Source: Leptodontidium sp. MPI-SDFR-AT-0119 (taxonomy: Eukaryota; Ascomycota; Leotiomycetes; Helotiales; Leptodontidiaceae). From it: a stretch of DNA of 64,000 nucleotides. Numbering within the stretch: position 1 is the stretch's first letter; each line of letters begins with the position of its first letter. The notes below the pieces were generated by a model. It worked only from the letters and a program-made list of their open reading frames with translations. It ran no database searches and had not been told where the DNA came from. The translations under genes and the position numbers were made by a program. The stretch lies in contig JAHLEZ010000026.1 of the NCBI GenBank assembly GCA_020726505.1, positions 124,001-188,000 on the forward strand. Reading direction: 5' to 3'. Below, piece after piece: positions 1 to 11,669 of this stretch.

Positions 1-1
1 G

Positions 2-1491
2 AATTTTCGACCCACTTTACTGGATGCAAGACAATCTGCACGTCCACAGATGGCCTTGTTTTGATGGCGAAATAGGTCGTCAGGTCAGTGAGGACGATTT
101 AACCCATGGAGTTGGGCCAGCGTTGAAGCCATTGCAAAATCTATTGAATCGCTCTGTAAGCATTCTCTTTTCGAAGTTCGTGTTTCTTTTATTAGCGCAC
201 ATAGCCCACTTTCTAATATGTACTGGAAACATTGTCTGCTGACTCTACCATACTTCAGTGGTGGTATCGTACTTGGACCTTCCAGGAGTTTATCCTCCCC
301 AAAACTCACGAGATACGTTGTGGCCGCTTCGAAATTCCTTTCGATCTCCTGGTCCGAAGCCAACAAAATTTTACTCGCCATGGAAATTCCTGCTGCATGT
401 TTGCTTCAAATTCTCTTATGGTCATGGCTCGACAAACCAAAGCCTTACTCGGAAATGTAGTTCTGCCTCTCTATGAAACCCGACAATATCTCGAAAGAAA
501 TGACGATCTCGATTTTCTGGCTACATTGGAGGACAACTGTCACAGAATTGCAACTAGAGACCACGACAAAGTCTATGGCCTCATCGGTCTCGCTGCACAG
601 GCTGTCCGAGATTCAATCACTCCAAACTACAGTCTCGATATTGCAGCTATATACGCACAGCCGGTGGTCGAGCGCTTGCGAAGCCACGCCTCACTGCGAC
701 CTCTTGTTGCCTTGAGAAACCAGGATAAGGAGCTTCAACTCCCATCATGGGTGCCAGACTGGTCCTCCAATCCTATCGGTGGAATACCTCCTTGGCTTCG
801 CAGGAGCAGATACGATCTTTTCAGCGCATGTGGTTCCCAGCTCCTTCATCCTCGTATCTATGATCACCGAGTACTTCATGTGCGAGGGATTAAATGCGAG
901 AGTTTGAAGTCACTAGGCCAGATCATGGAAACATTTCAAGAAGGATTAGCTGACCCAGTCTCGAATCGGCTTCTGGTACTAAGGGACAACTATGAGATGG
1001 CGATGTCCGAGAATACCGATCAGGATCCATCTGCCAAGAACTTCCAACAGACCGCATTTTGGAGAACGATGCTGTTTGACTGTGTTAGATGTGACGGTGA
1101 AACCTCGTTACGCCGCGCCAAGGGGTCGGATTACAATGGTCTTCGCCATCTCTTTGACACTGGATCGGCACCACCAGATGAAGCAAATATGTCCCAGCTT
1201 CTTAACGACGTTGGTTTCAACCTGTATCGGGCGCAATTCGCTATTACAACCAGTGGCAGGCTCGCCATGGCCCCATTCAATACTCAAGTTGGGGATGAGA
1301 TATATATTCTTGCAGGTGGAAATATGCCCTTCGTCCTCCGGCCATCAGCCATCACATTTTCTCCGCCAGGCTCTTCAGATCCTCCGCAACCATGTCACAC
1401 TCTCGTTGGAGAATGCTATCTTGACCAGTTTATGGATGGCGAATATTCGGATCGTTTGAGGGAAGATTCGGCCGATATTTTCATCATTTAG
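2..1491 (+). CDS. HET-domain (heterokaryon incompatibility) protein, 5' end outside window
   Basis: Fungal HET proteins act in vegetative incompatibility and cell-death signalling. An exon (2-155) is open from the window edge; an intron at 156-258 (GTAAG...CAG, branch CTGAC near 238-243) keeps phase 0 and joins it to the long exon 259-1491. The join reads RSWWYRTWTFQEFIL, the conserved HET motif with the W-Q-E core, followed about 95 residues later by ATRDHDKVYGLIGLA, the usual end of the HET domain (PF06985). The rest is a variable C-terminal region with no motif I recognise. The N-terminal start of the HET domain lies upstream of the window. An ATG at 232 inside the intron would give a shorter ORF but would lose the motif continuity, so I prefer the spliced model. 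No lesion seen. The family call is firm; the partner and function are unknown. Confidence 0.85.
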
Positions 1492-2083
1492 CCAGTCGTG
1501 AGGTCAAGATAGGTGTCGATGCTCGCAAACCAGCGATCTTTGTCACGCGAGATGGAATTGCAAGCCGAAAGTGCTTACCTCCCAAGTCGACAATCGAGAG
1601 AACCAACGTATGTCAGACGGACCTCCCAGCCATTGACAAAATCGGCAAACCTATTCTTCTCCCAGCTTAGGCCCCATCTAGCAAGGCCAGTTCCACAAGA
1701 TCCGAAGACAAACACAACATCGGCATCAAAGCAAGTCTCAAGCACCCAAGGAGGAATTCTGCAGATTTCAACGCAACATTGAATTGATCGAATCTATCAT
1801 GAATAAATCAATCAATCAGTTCCTAACTGGCTAACCGATGGCGGCTTATTACGTAGAAGATTGCCTTGCAGGCTTCGCATATATGTTGTCTCCACTCATC
1901 CGCGCGAGGCTGAATCCAACACTTCGAGGCAGACTTGGGCTAGACACATTGCAACGTCAAGCGAGTCCTAGCCCAGGCAAAAGGTGCAGTCACGTGTAAT
2001 TGCCTACTTTGTACAGAGACATATTTTTGTTATCAAGGCGAGTATCTGGTCTTATAGAGCGCATAGCATTGAAACCGTCCATT
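1492..2083. other. Intergenic, no gene seen
   Basis: Between the HET stop and the tail of the oppositely oriented ankyrin-type pseudogene. The short open frame at 1513-1782 has no recognisable motif and low-complexity content, so I do not call it. Confidence 0.5.
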
Positions 2084-4846
2084 CTACATACGTAGCAATG
2101 ATGCCACGTCAATATAGCCTTGCCAATCAATTTCCCTCTCAAATATGTCGTACTCTGGAAGATAAAAGTCGACTTCTGGAATTAGACAGAGTGCTTCTTT
2201 ATTTGGCCATGTTCCGGGCATGGACCTCTGCGAGTAGACTGAGTTGGCCTCAAGTATTGTCTCCAAGACTTGGCCCCACATGAAGACTCCTATGTTTCAT
2301 CCGATTTGTTTGGACATTTGAGCAAGATCACCAGCTGGGATGGTGATGAAGTATCCTTTACTCAACCTATCAACGAATTCAATGCGGCATTCTCTTTGCG
2401 TCTGATATGTGCAAGATCCAGTTAATAGCTCCGGTACTCCGAAGTAGGTCTCCTCGTCCAAAAGCTCCGCGATCTCCTTCGCTGTCCAGCCAGCCTGATG
2501 TAGTGCCGATATCTACAGACTAGACAAACTAAGAGATGCTGCAAACCTTGTCGGTGACTTTGGATACTGCGCCCATGGAAGCCCCGGACAACGGCTTTCC
2601 AACCGAGGATCGAACCCGTTCAGAAGAAGTATTGACATTCGAATCTCACAACAGCGGAACACTTCTTCCCTTCCTGACTCTTTCGCTAGCTTTAGAAGAG
2701 AGTGCATCGAACTCAACCCACAATCAATTCCTCGTTCTCGCACAATTGCACTATATTTCCGATTTTCGAGAACCGCCTTGTGCATTTGCTCTGCGTTTGG
2801 ATCTGATAGCATCTGGCGATCGTTTTCTAGGAAACTTGATCCCTGTGAACGAACAGTGTTCGTGTTCCATTCGATTTCCCAGATATCTTGCTTTTTGACC
2901 AGCTCAAAGAGTGAAGTTCGCTCAACCGCAAGCGATACAAATAATCCTACGCTAACATCTTCGAAGGGATTCTTAACGGAGTTGTTCAGGATAAGCCTCA
3001 TTGCGTCGGTCCGGAGCTCATTCGTATCCTGGCAAAGAGCGGCATTGCGCAAGATCACACTCATGCAATACGAAGAGATAACGTTTTCCAACCCGGAGGT
3101 GCAGTTCACTAGGAACGTGAGCAGTTCCAAAGCTTTGGACATGAGTTCGGCTGAGAGTTTATCCCTGAACAGTTTCATGAGGACAACCTCTATCAGCGAG
3201 AGGTGTATTTTATTGCGATCAAATGGGGAGGCCAGGCGGGCATTGAACAACCGCTTCACTTCTCCGAGATCAAAATTGAGCAGGAATCGAAGATAGGACT
3301 GTTTGACGAGACGCAGTTGTAAAAGGTGATCTGAATCTGCAGCACCGGGTATCATGTCTAAGTCGTATGCAAAGTGAGGCTCAACGTGAGCTCATTGCAT
3401 CTGCAGAAATTGACATGAATTCTGCAGCGACAGGTTGGCAACTTCAAGCAAAAGCTTTTCGATACAGCCCTTCTCTCTTTTGGCATCATTTGGAAGCCTC
3501 CATGGCTTTCCTTATGTTGACCTCGTGAGTGGGCCTGCGGGCTTGAGACCTCGGTGCTAGACTGATTGACTGTTGAGCATGGAATGGTGTGCTTAGATTC
3601 CAAACAGCGACAGGTTCTGTTTCTCGGGTGCGATTCAGTCATTCCAAGCTTGTCTTGACTCTCCGGCATGTCGATTATTCGGTCTGTTGGCATATAACGT
3701 CCCACCCCACCCTTTGGCCCACCCCCCCCTTTGGCCCGCCTTTTACACCAAAACTCTCCATATTCAGTAAGTAATATTTTCACAATTTGTTAATAAAATA
3801 AGCTAAAATTAATAATTTGGAATATTCTTTATTAGTTCTTTCAGATTCCTAAGTGTAAATTATTTCTAATTACGTAATATTACAAATTAAGTATTTAAAG
3901 TCTAAGAAATTTCTCTCATACAAATTTGGTGTAAAATCGATTTTTTTAGATTTTATAATAACTTTTGTAATTATTAGTATATAAACATAAAACTTATAAT
4001 ATATATATTTATTATATATAGTCTTACGATTCTTGAGTTTCAAGCTGATTCTATTAATAGTAATTATAATATTAAGTAAACTATTAAGCCCTATACAAAA
4101 AAATTGTATGAGAGAAATTAATTACTTAATAAAAATATAACTACTAATCCATGTTCGTTAAAACTTTTTATAACTTAAGATTATTATATAGACTTTATGT
4201 ATTATAAGTTTTAGACAATTTTATTCGCTTATTAAAAAGTTATTTGTAAGTGATTTTTGACGTTTTTTGTATGTAAAAACTAGAATTTAATATTACGTAA
4301 TTAAATACAATCCAAATCTTATCAAGCTTTAAAAGCTTAATTATTCAAACTTTTGAAGTATAGATCTAAAGAAGTTATTGAAAATTATTAATTTTCTATA
4401 AAGATATTAAGGCCTTAAAATCACGTTTTTTGGTGTAAAAGGCGGGCCAAAGGGGGGGGTGGGCCAAAGGGTGGGGTGGGACGTTATCCACTATCGCTAG
4501 GATTCGCAAGTAGTTGGCGCATTCGAAGAGTTCCATCCCGACTCGTTTCAGCATCTTCCCTCAGAGCTCGGATCGTAGTTGCTGCAACTTCTTCTGGGCT
4601 CCAGAAGATTTTCGCTACCTCTCGCGAAGAGATAAGGAGCATACTTGAACGAAGTTCTTGAAAGTCCAGCCCTAAGCCCTGCAACCCAGCAGATAAACTT
4701 TCATCGGTCTTACCCAAAATAGTCAGAAGTTTTTGGTTCTGCTCGTGGACCTTGCTAACAGTGCTAGCAGTTCGCGAAGAGCACACACTACCAGCGTGAA
4801 CTGATAGTTTAAGATCCCTGAAAGATTTCTGGTGGTGGCGATGCAT
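2084..4846 (-). pseudogene. Fungal N-domain/ankyrin-type protein, decayed and split by a MITE
   Basis: Read on the minus strand, 4846-4484 gives a helical segment (SVHAGSVCSSRTASTVSKVH..., ...RALREDAETSRDG) typical of the fungal N-terminal domain found before ankyrin repeats. After removal of the element at 3697-4484 with one TA, the frame continues through SDSGYMPTDRIID into a Cys-rich stretch. 3355-2513 contains FDLGEVKRLFNARLASPFDR, an ankyrin-like unit. Past a probable intron near 2545-2512 the frame resumes with ISALHQAGWTAKEIAELL and runs to GYFITIPAGDLAQM and MWGQVLETILEANSVYSQRS. Lesions: a one-base shift near 2575, a TGA near 2300, and frame breaks near 3360-3480. The 5' end is uncertain: it should extend past 4846 but collides head-to-head with the kinase relic at 4906, which suggests a deletion. 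Family assignment is from memory of fungal homologues. Confidence 0.65.
3697..4484. mobile_element. MITE-A1: 788-bp non-autonomous TA-flanked element with G/C-rich TIRs
   Basis: Starts ACGTCCCACCCCACCC and ends with the inverted form GGGTGGGGTGGGACGT; the inverted repeats extend over about 57 bp to ...TTTTACACCAAAA. A TA duplication flanks it (3695-3696 and 4485-4486). The interior is very AT-rich with no coding frame. It is inserted in the ankyrin-type gene; deleting it with one TA gives a continuous frame. Its interior is homologous, in inverted orientation, to MITE-A2 at 50246-50984, and its ends match the pogo element at 9823-11669. Confidence 0.92.
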
Positions 4847-4905
4847 GATGCTGCGACGAAATCAGCCGTGTTCTTTCCGCTGCTTCGTCCCTCCGCCAGA
4901 TCGCC

Positions 4906-6401
4906 ATGGTCTCGAACCCGGCATCGATAACTTCAATGCTAATTGCATTTGCTGCTTCGCCTTCTGAGCTCAAGCCCATGCCGGGAGCAGTGTCCGAGAA
5001 ACTATCAATGACAAAGCGACTTATGCGTATGTTCACTACGAAAGATGCTTCAAAATCGACTTCCGAAACGAGCGTGAATTCTCAACCAGCAAAGCGAGGC
5101 ACGTCTACTCCACAAGCAGAACCTATATCCGCACCGAATCCCAATCCTCTTACACGGAAGACCCCCTCTATAGATGAGGTAGCCACTGCGCCCACGAAAA
5201 GCAGAGCAGCCACGAGCCATGCCGTGACTCGGCGATACATTGTTTTGCCCAACGTGCCAGGCGGACATGAGCATAAGCTTAAGAGCGCGAAGAGGAAGGA
5301 GAGGCTCTCGGGTATGTTTCGAGGTGTTGTGGGTGGTGAGCGGAGGAATTCCGGGCAACCCGAGGGAGAGCAGCAACTGTCGCCCGTGTCGTCTTGGGTG
5401 GATTAGCTTAAGCGTGAGGGGTAGAGTTTAGCATCAGATAAAAAAGGGGCCCTTAATTCTACAGTAATATTAGAGGAGAAGTACGGCATATGTTAGGAGA
5501 TAGTTGGCCGAGGAGCTTTTGGCATTGTCAGGGTATCGCACAAGCGTAAAGGAAACGGAGCTAGAGAGCAGCTTTACGCAGTGAAGGAATTCTGTCGACA
5601 GCCAGAGGAAATTGAAAAGAAATCCAGCAAGAGACTGGCATCCGAATTCTGCATATCATTCCCATTACGACACCCAAACGTAATCCGCACCCTCGACCTC
5701 CTCCAAGACTCGAAGGGCGCATATTGTGAAGTCATGGAATTCTGCGCTAGCGGCGACCTCTACACCCATATCCTTACCGCCGGCAAGCTCGAGGTCAACG
5801 AAGCAGACTACTACTTCAAACAGATAATGCGCGGCGTCGAATCTATGCACGAGATGGGCGTCGCACACCGAGACCTGAAGCCCGAGAACCTCCTCCTCAC
5901 CGCATACGGCTGCCTTAAAATTGCGGACTTTGAAAACGTGGAGTACATCCGTATGGCCGGTGAAGTCGATGCACATATGGTTACAAGTATATGCGGCTCA
6001 GCTCCTTATATCGCCCCTGAAGAGTATATCGACAAGGAATTCGATGGACGACCCGTGGATGTCTGGGCTACGGGTGTAATCTACATGGCTATGCGCACCG
6101 GACGACATCTCTGGCGTGTGGCTAAAGGTGAAGAAGATGAGTTTTACGATGGCTATTTAAGAGATCGGCGAGAAGAGGATGGTTATGCTCCTATTGAATC
6201 ACTGCATCGGGTAAGCTACTCTCCCCCGAATTCACTTCGTGGAATATCCCTAATTCCTTATGACCAAAGGCGCGCTGCCGCAACGTAATCTATTCAATCC
6301 TTGACCCTAACCCCAGGAGACGCATCACTGCCTGCCAAGTCCTGAGATCTGAATGGGGCAGAGACATCAAGCTATGTAGAGCGGGGGAAGGCGACATCTG
6401 A
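4906..6401 (+). pseudogene. SAT4/HAL4-HAL5-like Ser/Thr kinase, three in-frame stops
   Basis: Yeast Sat4(Hal4)/Hal5 kinases stabilise K+ transporters. One continuous frame runs 4906-6210, then an intron 6211-6269 and a last exon 6270-6401 ending RAGEGDI. The N-terminal half is a low-complexity tail containing VTRRYIVLPNVPGGHEHKLK. The kinase domain has the glycine loop VGRGAFGIV, YAVKEF (VAIK Lys), AHRDLKPEN, and SAPYIAPEEY (APE). Three TAG codons interrupt the frame at 5404, 5422 and 5494; the last lies in KYGIC*EIVGRGAFG where relatives carry Gln, so C-to-T change is likely. The DFG motif is altered to DFE (IADFENVEY), a G-to-A type change that should destroy Mg binding. The final intron position matches that of the second kinase at 15658. 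I infer a dead paralogue of that gene. If the stop-containing part were intronic the gene could be shorter, but DFE would still argue against activity. Confidence 0.8.
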
Positions 6402-8754
6402 ATATAGAAGCCGGCATGCCGCCTTTAAGACCAGTCAAATCCTATTTATTTATTTGGGGGGAGGGCGCGGTTAGAGTTTGGACTTGGAAATCAACATCAG
6501 GTGAAATGGGAAATCAAGATGGGGGGTTTTTAAAGTACCCATGGAATTCACGGTCGCTTTTGTCACTATGTTCAAGTCACCCAATGGGTCTGGCGAAGGG
6601 GTGAAAGGAAGGGGAATGGAGTGCCTTGTAGACAGGATACAGGATCGGGGACATTGGCTGTGTTAAGTTAAATAAGAGCGAGCATGAGAATGAGAAGCTT
6701 GCGCGTTGGGCCTCATGTCTTCTTCCCGCGTCAACCGTTCCATTGTTTCGTGGTGTTTCGCCCACATATCTGATCCCTACTCTCCTCGCTTCGAATGCTG
6801 GTTCCCTCGACTGGTTAGCACACTATTTCGACAAGGCCCATCGTGTCTCAACGAGAATTTTGAAATTTGGTACCTACGATCGTCCCAAAACATTCACGCT
6901 TGCCTCCACACAATAGCTGCATGTACATTCCTGTTTTGGATAGCTTCCCAGATCCTTCCAACCGGATCTCGAAGCTCCCAAAGCACAAGGGATGGATGGG
7001 AAGCCTCTTTCGTCGTCTCGGAGATTTAAATCGTGTATGGCGTGAACCAATTCTCGTCTCGAGGAATCATTTTTGTGTGTAATTGCTGGATTGCTTGGAG
7101 CATGCGGGATATTTCATTTCGTGCAGTATGCTGGCCGGTAACGGCCCAACATGCGCGATTTTCCAACGGCTGTCTTTGCCGCTGATAGCTCCCCCAATAC
7201 AGAATCCGAGGCGCAGTCAGTTTGTCCCCAACATTCGGACTAGCCTGCGCTTTGACCCTTTGTTGTCAAGATGGGTGACCTGGTCAGTTCTTGCTAATTC
7301 TGGCGTGGCGCACTCCTGAATATGAGGCATTTTTATCACTATCTCAACCCCCTATGTCTTCTCGCGCTTGACACGGCTGTACAGTAATTCAATCTCGACT
7401 TTCATCTCAAATTCTCTTCACCTTCAAGACACCTGTCACATTTGCATCTCCTACCATCATGCCTCGTATTCGATTTCTATTATCATATCATTGCGACGTT
7501 CAAAAGGGTGCATACGCCCATCGTGACCCTATACCCCTTTCCATAATTGTATCCAGCTCCTCTCCATTCACGACACCATTCACAAGATAAATCGTTTCCC
7601 AGAGTAAAGTTCAAGCCAGCCTCCCCGCCACGAACCCCGTTATCTCCTTCCTCAGCAAACAAACAGGATCTTGTTCCTTGGGAGTCAGAAATCCAACACG
7701 TCGATGCGGAGTCAGAGGAAATCACCGTCAACCTGCCCGCCCCCCCCCCTCTAGGCGGTGAGAGGTATCTTTCCATACAACCACGCCAAATGCTTAACTT
7801 GCCCCACTATTTTCCTTAACCAGCCAGGCAGAATCCGGGTGATGACACTGACTCTCCTGTACTGTATTCAGCTGGGGAGCTAAGGGAGTAAGAGATGAAG
7901 AGATGATTGGTGGCTGAGAATAATCAGAGAACCTTGCCTAGGATCTCACAAAAGAAAAACAAGTACGGTTCGTTGACGTGGGACCATTCTCAAGACCCCT
8001 TTGGGGCGGTAATCCCCAGCAAAACTGAAAAGATTCTACTTGATGGTAAGAATAAATACTGGTGTACACACCCCTTGATATTTTATAAGGACAGCCGAGT
8101 AGGATGTCCTGCCAATAGAATAGCTGGAACCACTAGTTGTATGGAGAGATTGAGGTAGTGTATGAAACCCAAAGGTAAGACAGCACTCCAGTTCCCTCCA
8201 GTTCCTCCAAGTACTTTATCCAAAGCAATTCTCTTTACCACCTTCTCCCCCACACCACGGATCTGAAAAGGAAGTATCAGCCTCCACCGTATCTCAAAGC
8301 TTCAATACCCTTGCTGCATGCATGAAACTGGAGCCAATGCACGTGCGTGAAAGATGCAAAAGTTGTCGACAATCTCAAGGGCGTTTTCCCAACATGCAAT
8401 CATACTACGTACCAGTGCGGGATTTTAGCTTCCTCGAATCGGGGTTCGACGATAAGCAGAGCTTGCCTGGTATCGTACTGAATTACCGATTATTTGTTCA
8501 CATTTTCTTCTGTTCGTCAGTGTGACATGTGACAGTTATTAATGCCAGGCTATCAGCTTCGCTTGTTCCGCAACAACACTCCAGATTTTAACTTAAATCC
8601 GCCCTTCGCGCTAGTGAAAGGGATGGAATTGGACGAGACCATAAGTTTAGCACAAATTCCCATTCTGTCTCTCTGTTGCACCACACCTTTCTCTCTCCCG
8701 CATTGCTTTCGTGCGCATCTACAGATTTCTGTCGCGCCCAAATTTCTATAGAGC
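6402..8754. other. Intergenic, no supported gene
   Basis: Several short open frames (e.g. 6706-7029, 7547-7819) have no motifs, no neighbouring exons and no homologue I recognise. A C-rich run lies near 7735-7752. The last few hundred bases are the presumed promoter of the HAK pseudogene. Confidence 0.5.
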
Positions 8755-9822
8755 ATGGCGGAGTCCACCATAGTTCAGCGCCTTCAGTTTGAAGATGGAA
8801 TACACCCTATAAAGACTGCTGGCTCTAGAGCTTACTCTATATCAAGCAAAGAGCGCCCTCTGCCCGAGAAAGCTGGGGGCTATGATCTGGAAGAGAGAGA
8901 CGTCCAAATTGCTAACGACGATTTGAACCGAAAGAAGAAGCAGGTGCGTACCTAGTTTACAGTTTCTAGTTTTCAGTCTTGTTGGTAGTGCTCTCATTGC
9001 CGCCATCTGTTCCGTGCGCTTAAAAGTCGCTGACATACTTCCAGAGTTACACAGGATGGATGCTCATGTGGCTGGCATATCAATCGACTAGAGTGATTTA
9101 CGGTGACATCGGTACTTCGCCGTTGTATGTCTTCTCTTCTACATTTACCAGCCAACCATCCTATGAGGACCTCGTTGGGGCGCTCTCGATTATTATATGG
9201 ACCCTCACCCTAATGGTATCCATCAAATATATGTTCATTGTCCTAGCCACCGACGATGACGGGGAGGGAGGCACATTCGCACTCTACAGTCTTCTAGCGC
9301 GGTACGCATACATCGTGCGTCGCGATCCTAACACTTCTAGAGCTATGAAGATGGATCGCCATCTCACCGGAGAGCTGAAGCCGGTGAACAAGGGCGTAAG
9401 AAACTTCATCGAAAACTCTGCGGCAGCTAGAGTCACTTTAAAGATCTTGGGAGTTGTTGGTGTCTCTATGGTCATGGCGTCAGTATCGAATCTCTCTATA
9501 GGAATTTTGAAGCTGATGGTCTTAGTGATGGTGTTCTTACCCCAGCCCAGTCGGTGCTTGGAGCTGTTCAAGGTCTCAGGGTCGCAGACCCCGACATCAC
9601 AACTCGTTCGTTCCAATGTCTCTGGTTGAACTGCTCTTCGTGATTAATGATATTTTAGCTACTGTTATTGGGGTTAGTTGTGCCATCCTCGTCCTCCTCT
9701 TCGCCATACAACCGTTCGGAACCACCAAGATCGCCAGCACATTCGCGCCAATCGTAATTATTTGGCTGCTATTTAACATGTGCTGCGGCATCTACAACCT
9801 AGCGACATTCGATCACAGCGTA

Positions 9823-11669
9823 ACGTCCCACCCCACCATTTGGCCCACCCCCCCATTTAGCCTACCTCGCTTAATTCTAACACTTCCTCTTTAGGAGTTA
9901 ATAACTCTATTCTACGTCAACTTCTATACAAGATATTATAGAATCTAAATCTCCTTCTAATTTTGATTCTTCTGATATAATTTGACGTTCTCTAGCCGTA
10001 ATTTGAGCCTCTTTAATAGTACGAATCGTCGTAAACTTAGAATTTGGACTAGTTTAAACCTTCCTCTTTTTCTTTGGCCTTAAGTGCTTTAATCTCTCTT
10101 TTAGCTCTTTAATTCTAAGGTTTGCCTTCCCTAATTCGTACTCCTTTTCGTCGATCTCTTTTATAACCTTCTTAAAGAGTAAACGTTATGTCAGAAGTTA
10201 GTCATGTAACTTACTAGTTAAAGAGTGAATCTATAAGTATAGATCTTTCTGTGCTTTTAGAGTTTGAAACTTAATTAAAGTATTAGAAACCTCCGAAGGT
10301 AGTATTGGCGTCTCTTGAGGCTTTGGGAGCGTTAAATTTATCGATTTGTTACTGTTTTCTAATAGTAAAGGGCCTATTAGCGGCTTGGCGACAGATACTA
10401 GCTATAAACCTATAGTCCTCTACCCCGATTTGATATTTGAGGGTGTAATACTCTCTTGACGTGTTTTCTAGTAGTAAATAAGAAAATTGCGCTTGCCTAT
10501 TAGTGTCAAATCGATTAGAGAACTTAATTTTTGTAACTCTTTTTAATAAGTATACTTGAGAGAGGAGAAAATCGTTAAATCGAGAGGTTATAAGACGTGT
10601 GACGTGTGACGTGTGTGTAAGTAAGAATAAGAGGTAGATATTATGCTTAAGGCACTTCTAAAGGAATTTTGTAGTCTCGTGGCTCCTATAGTTGTCTAGA
10701 ATAAGGAGTCTCGCAGAATTGTCACGTGGTTACGTCTGAGGGATAAACACCTTTTCTAACTACTCTAGAGCCGTAGTATCGCTAGTCCACCCATTTTTAG
10801 TGGCAGTGAAGTACTAATTGTCAAATATCTCTAACTAAGATAGAAACTATTATTATTAAACTGACTATCCCTTGTAAATTACTAAAGGTAGTATCGATTC
10901 GCCTATTATAAAAATATATTTAATAATTATCGTCTAAATACGTGAACCTAGCTATTTTCCCTGAATCTTATATATCTCGATACTTCTTATAACATATTTA
11001 TTAAGACTATAACCTTCTATAACACTTGTCTTATCTATATTTTATCGTTAATTAGCTGGAATAGCCTTAATAGCCGGAATTTCTAATTTTTAGAACTAAG
11101 GACGAATAATTTTAGACTAAGTGTAATTAACACGTATAGAATCGACGTATATCTGCCTTTTAGTCTTAAGAACAGGATTATAAGTCAAAAATCGTGTTAT
11201 TTAGTGTTTTCCGAGTGGTTTATAATCCCCTTAGAGGACGAGGAGCCTCTCTCTAAAAGCCCGAATCTATGTGTATATAACTCTATAACTAAGAGCCTCT
11301 TGAGTTAAAATCCAATTAGTTAATCGATCTTTAACTACTATAAGTAGCCTTTGTAAGTGATTAGCGGCCTCTTTATGTGGTTGTGTCGTTACGTTATAAT
11401 GGCGAAGAGTAGACCTTAGAACACCTTACTTTAGTGTAGCCTTTCGTAAAGACTTACTATTTGCGATCTCATTTAAAGTGTACTTGACGTTATATTCGGT
11501 ATATTAAGGCTTCATTATGTAAACAACTGAGATTCCAAATTTGAAAGAAATCTATTAGAGAATCAAATAATAATTAATTATTGAAGTAGAGAGGTAGGAG
11601 TGGCGGTGAGGTTACCCGAGGTGGGCCAAATTGGGGGGGGGGGGTGGGCCAAATGGTGGGGTGGGACGT
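9823..11669 (-). mobile_element. Pogo/Fot1-type DNA transposon (1847 bp), RIP-damaged
   Basis: Ends are inverted: ACGTCCCACCCCACCATTTG at the left and its complement at the right, flanked by TA (9821-9822 and 11670-11671). The host reads S-V-L-K-A-F across the empty site when one TA is kept, proving the target duplication. Length fits Fot1/pogo elements. The transposase lies on the minus strand. It is the only member here with coding content, so it is the candidate relative of the autonomous partner of the MITEs at 3697 and 50246. Confidence 0.9.
10000..11470 (-). pseudogene. Degenerate pogo/Fot1-type transposase
   Basis: Read minus from about 11460. Recognisable pieces are KATLK*GVLRSTLRHYNV (helix-turn-helix of the CENP-B/psq type), then NHLQRLL, DRLTNWILTQEALSY, IRAFRERLLVL*G, PLGKH*ITRFLTYNPVLK, typical of fungal Tc5/pogo transposases between the HTH and the DDE domain. 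Many Gln/Trp positions are TAG/TAA, consistent with RIP. I could follow the frame with confidence only to about 10980; the DDE part is implied by length. Boundaries are approximate. Confidence 0.75.

Noticed and set aside
2605..2625. GGTTCGATCC on the minus strand, like a tRNA B box
   Set aside because: No matching A box or cloverleaf; it is inside the coding frame NGFDPRLES of the ankyrin-type gene.
5050..5376. 108-codon minus-strand open frame
   Set aside because: Antisense to the N-terminal part of the kinase pseudogene and lacks any recognisable motif.
7547..7819. 90-codon Pro-rich plus-strand frame
   Set aside because: No conserved motif, overlaps an equally long minus frame, no flanking exons.
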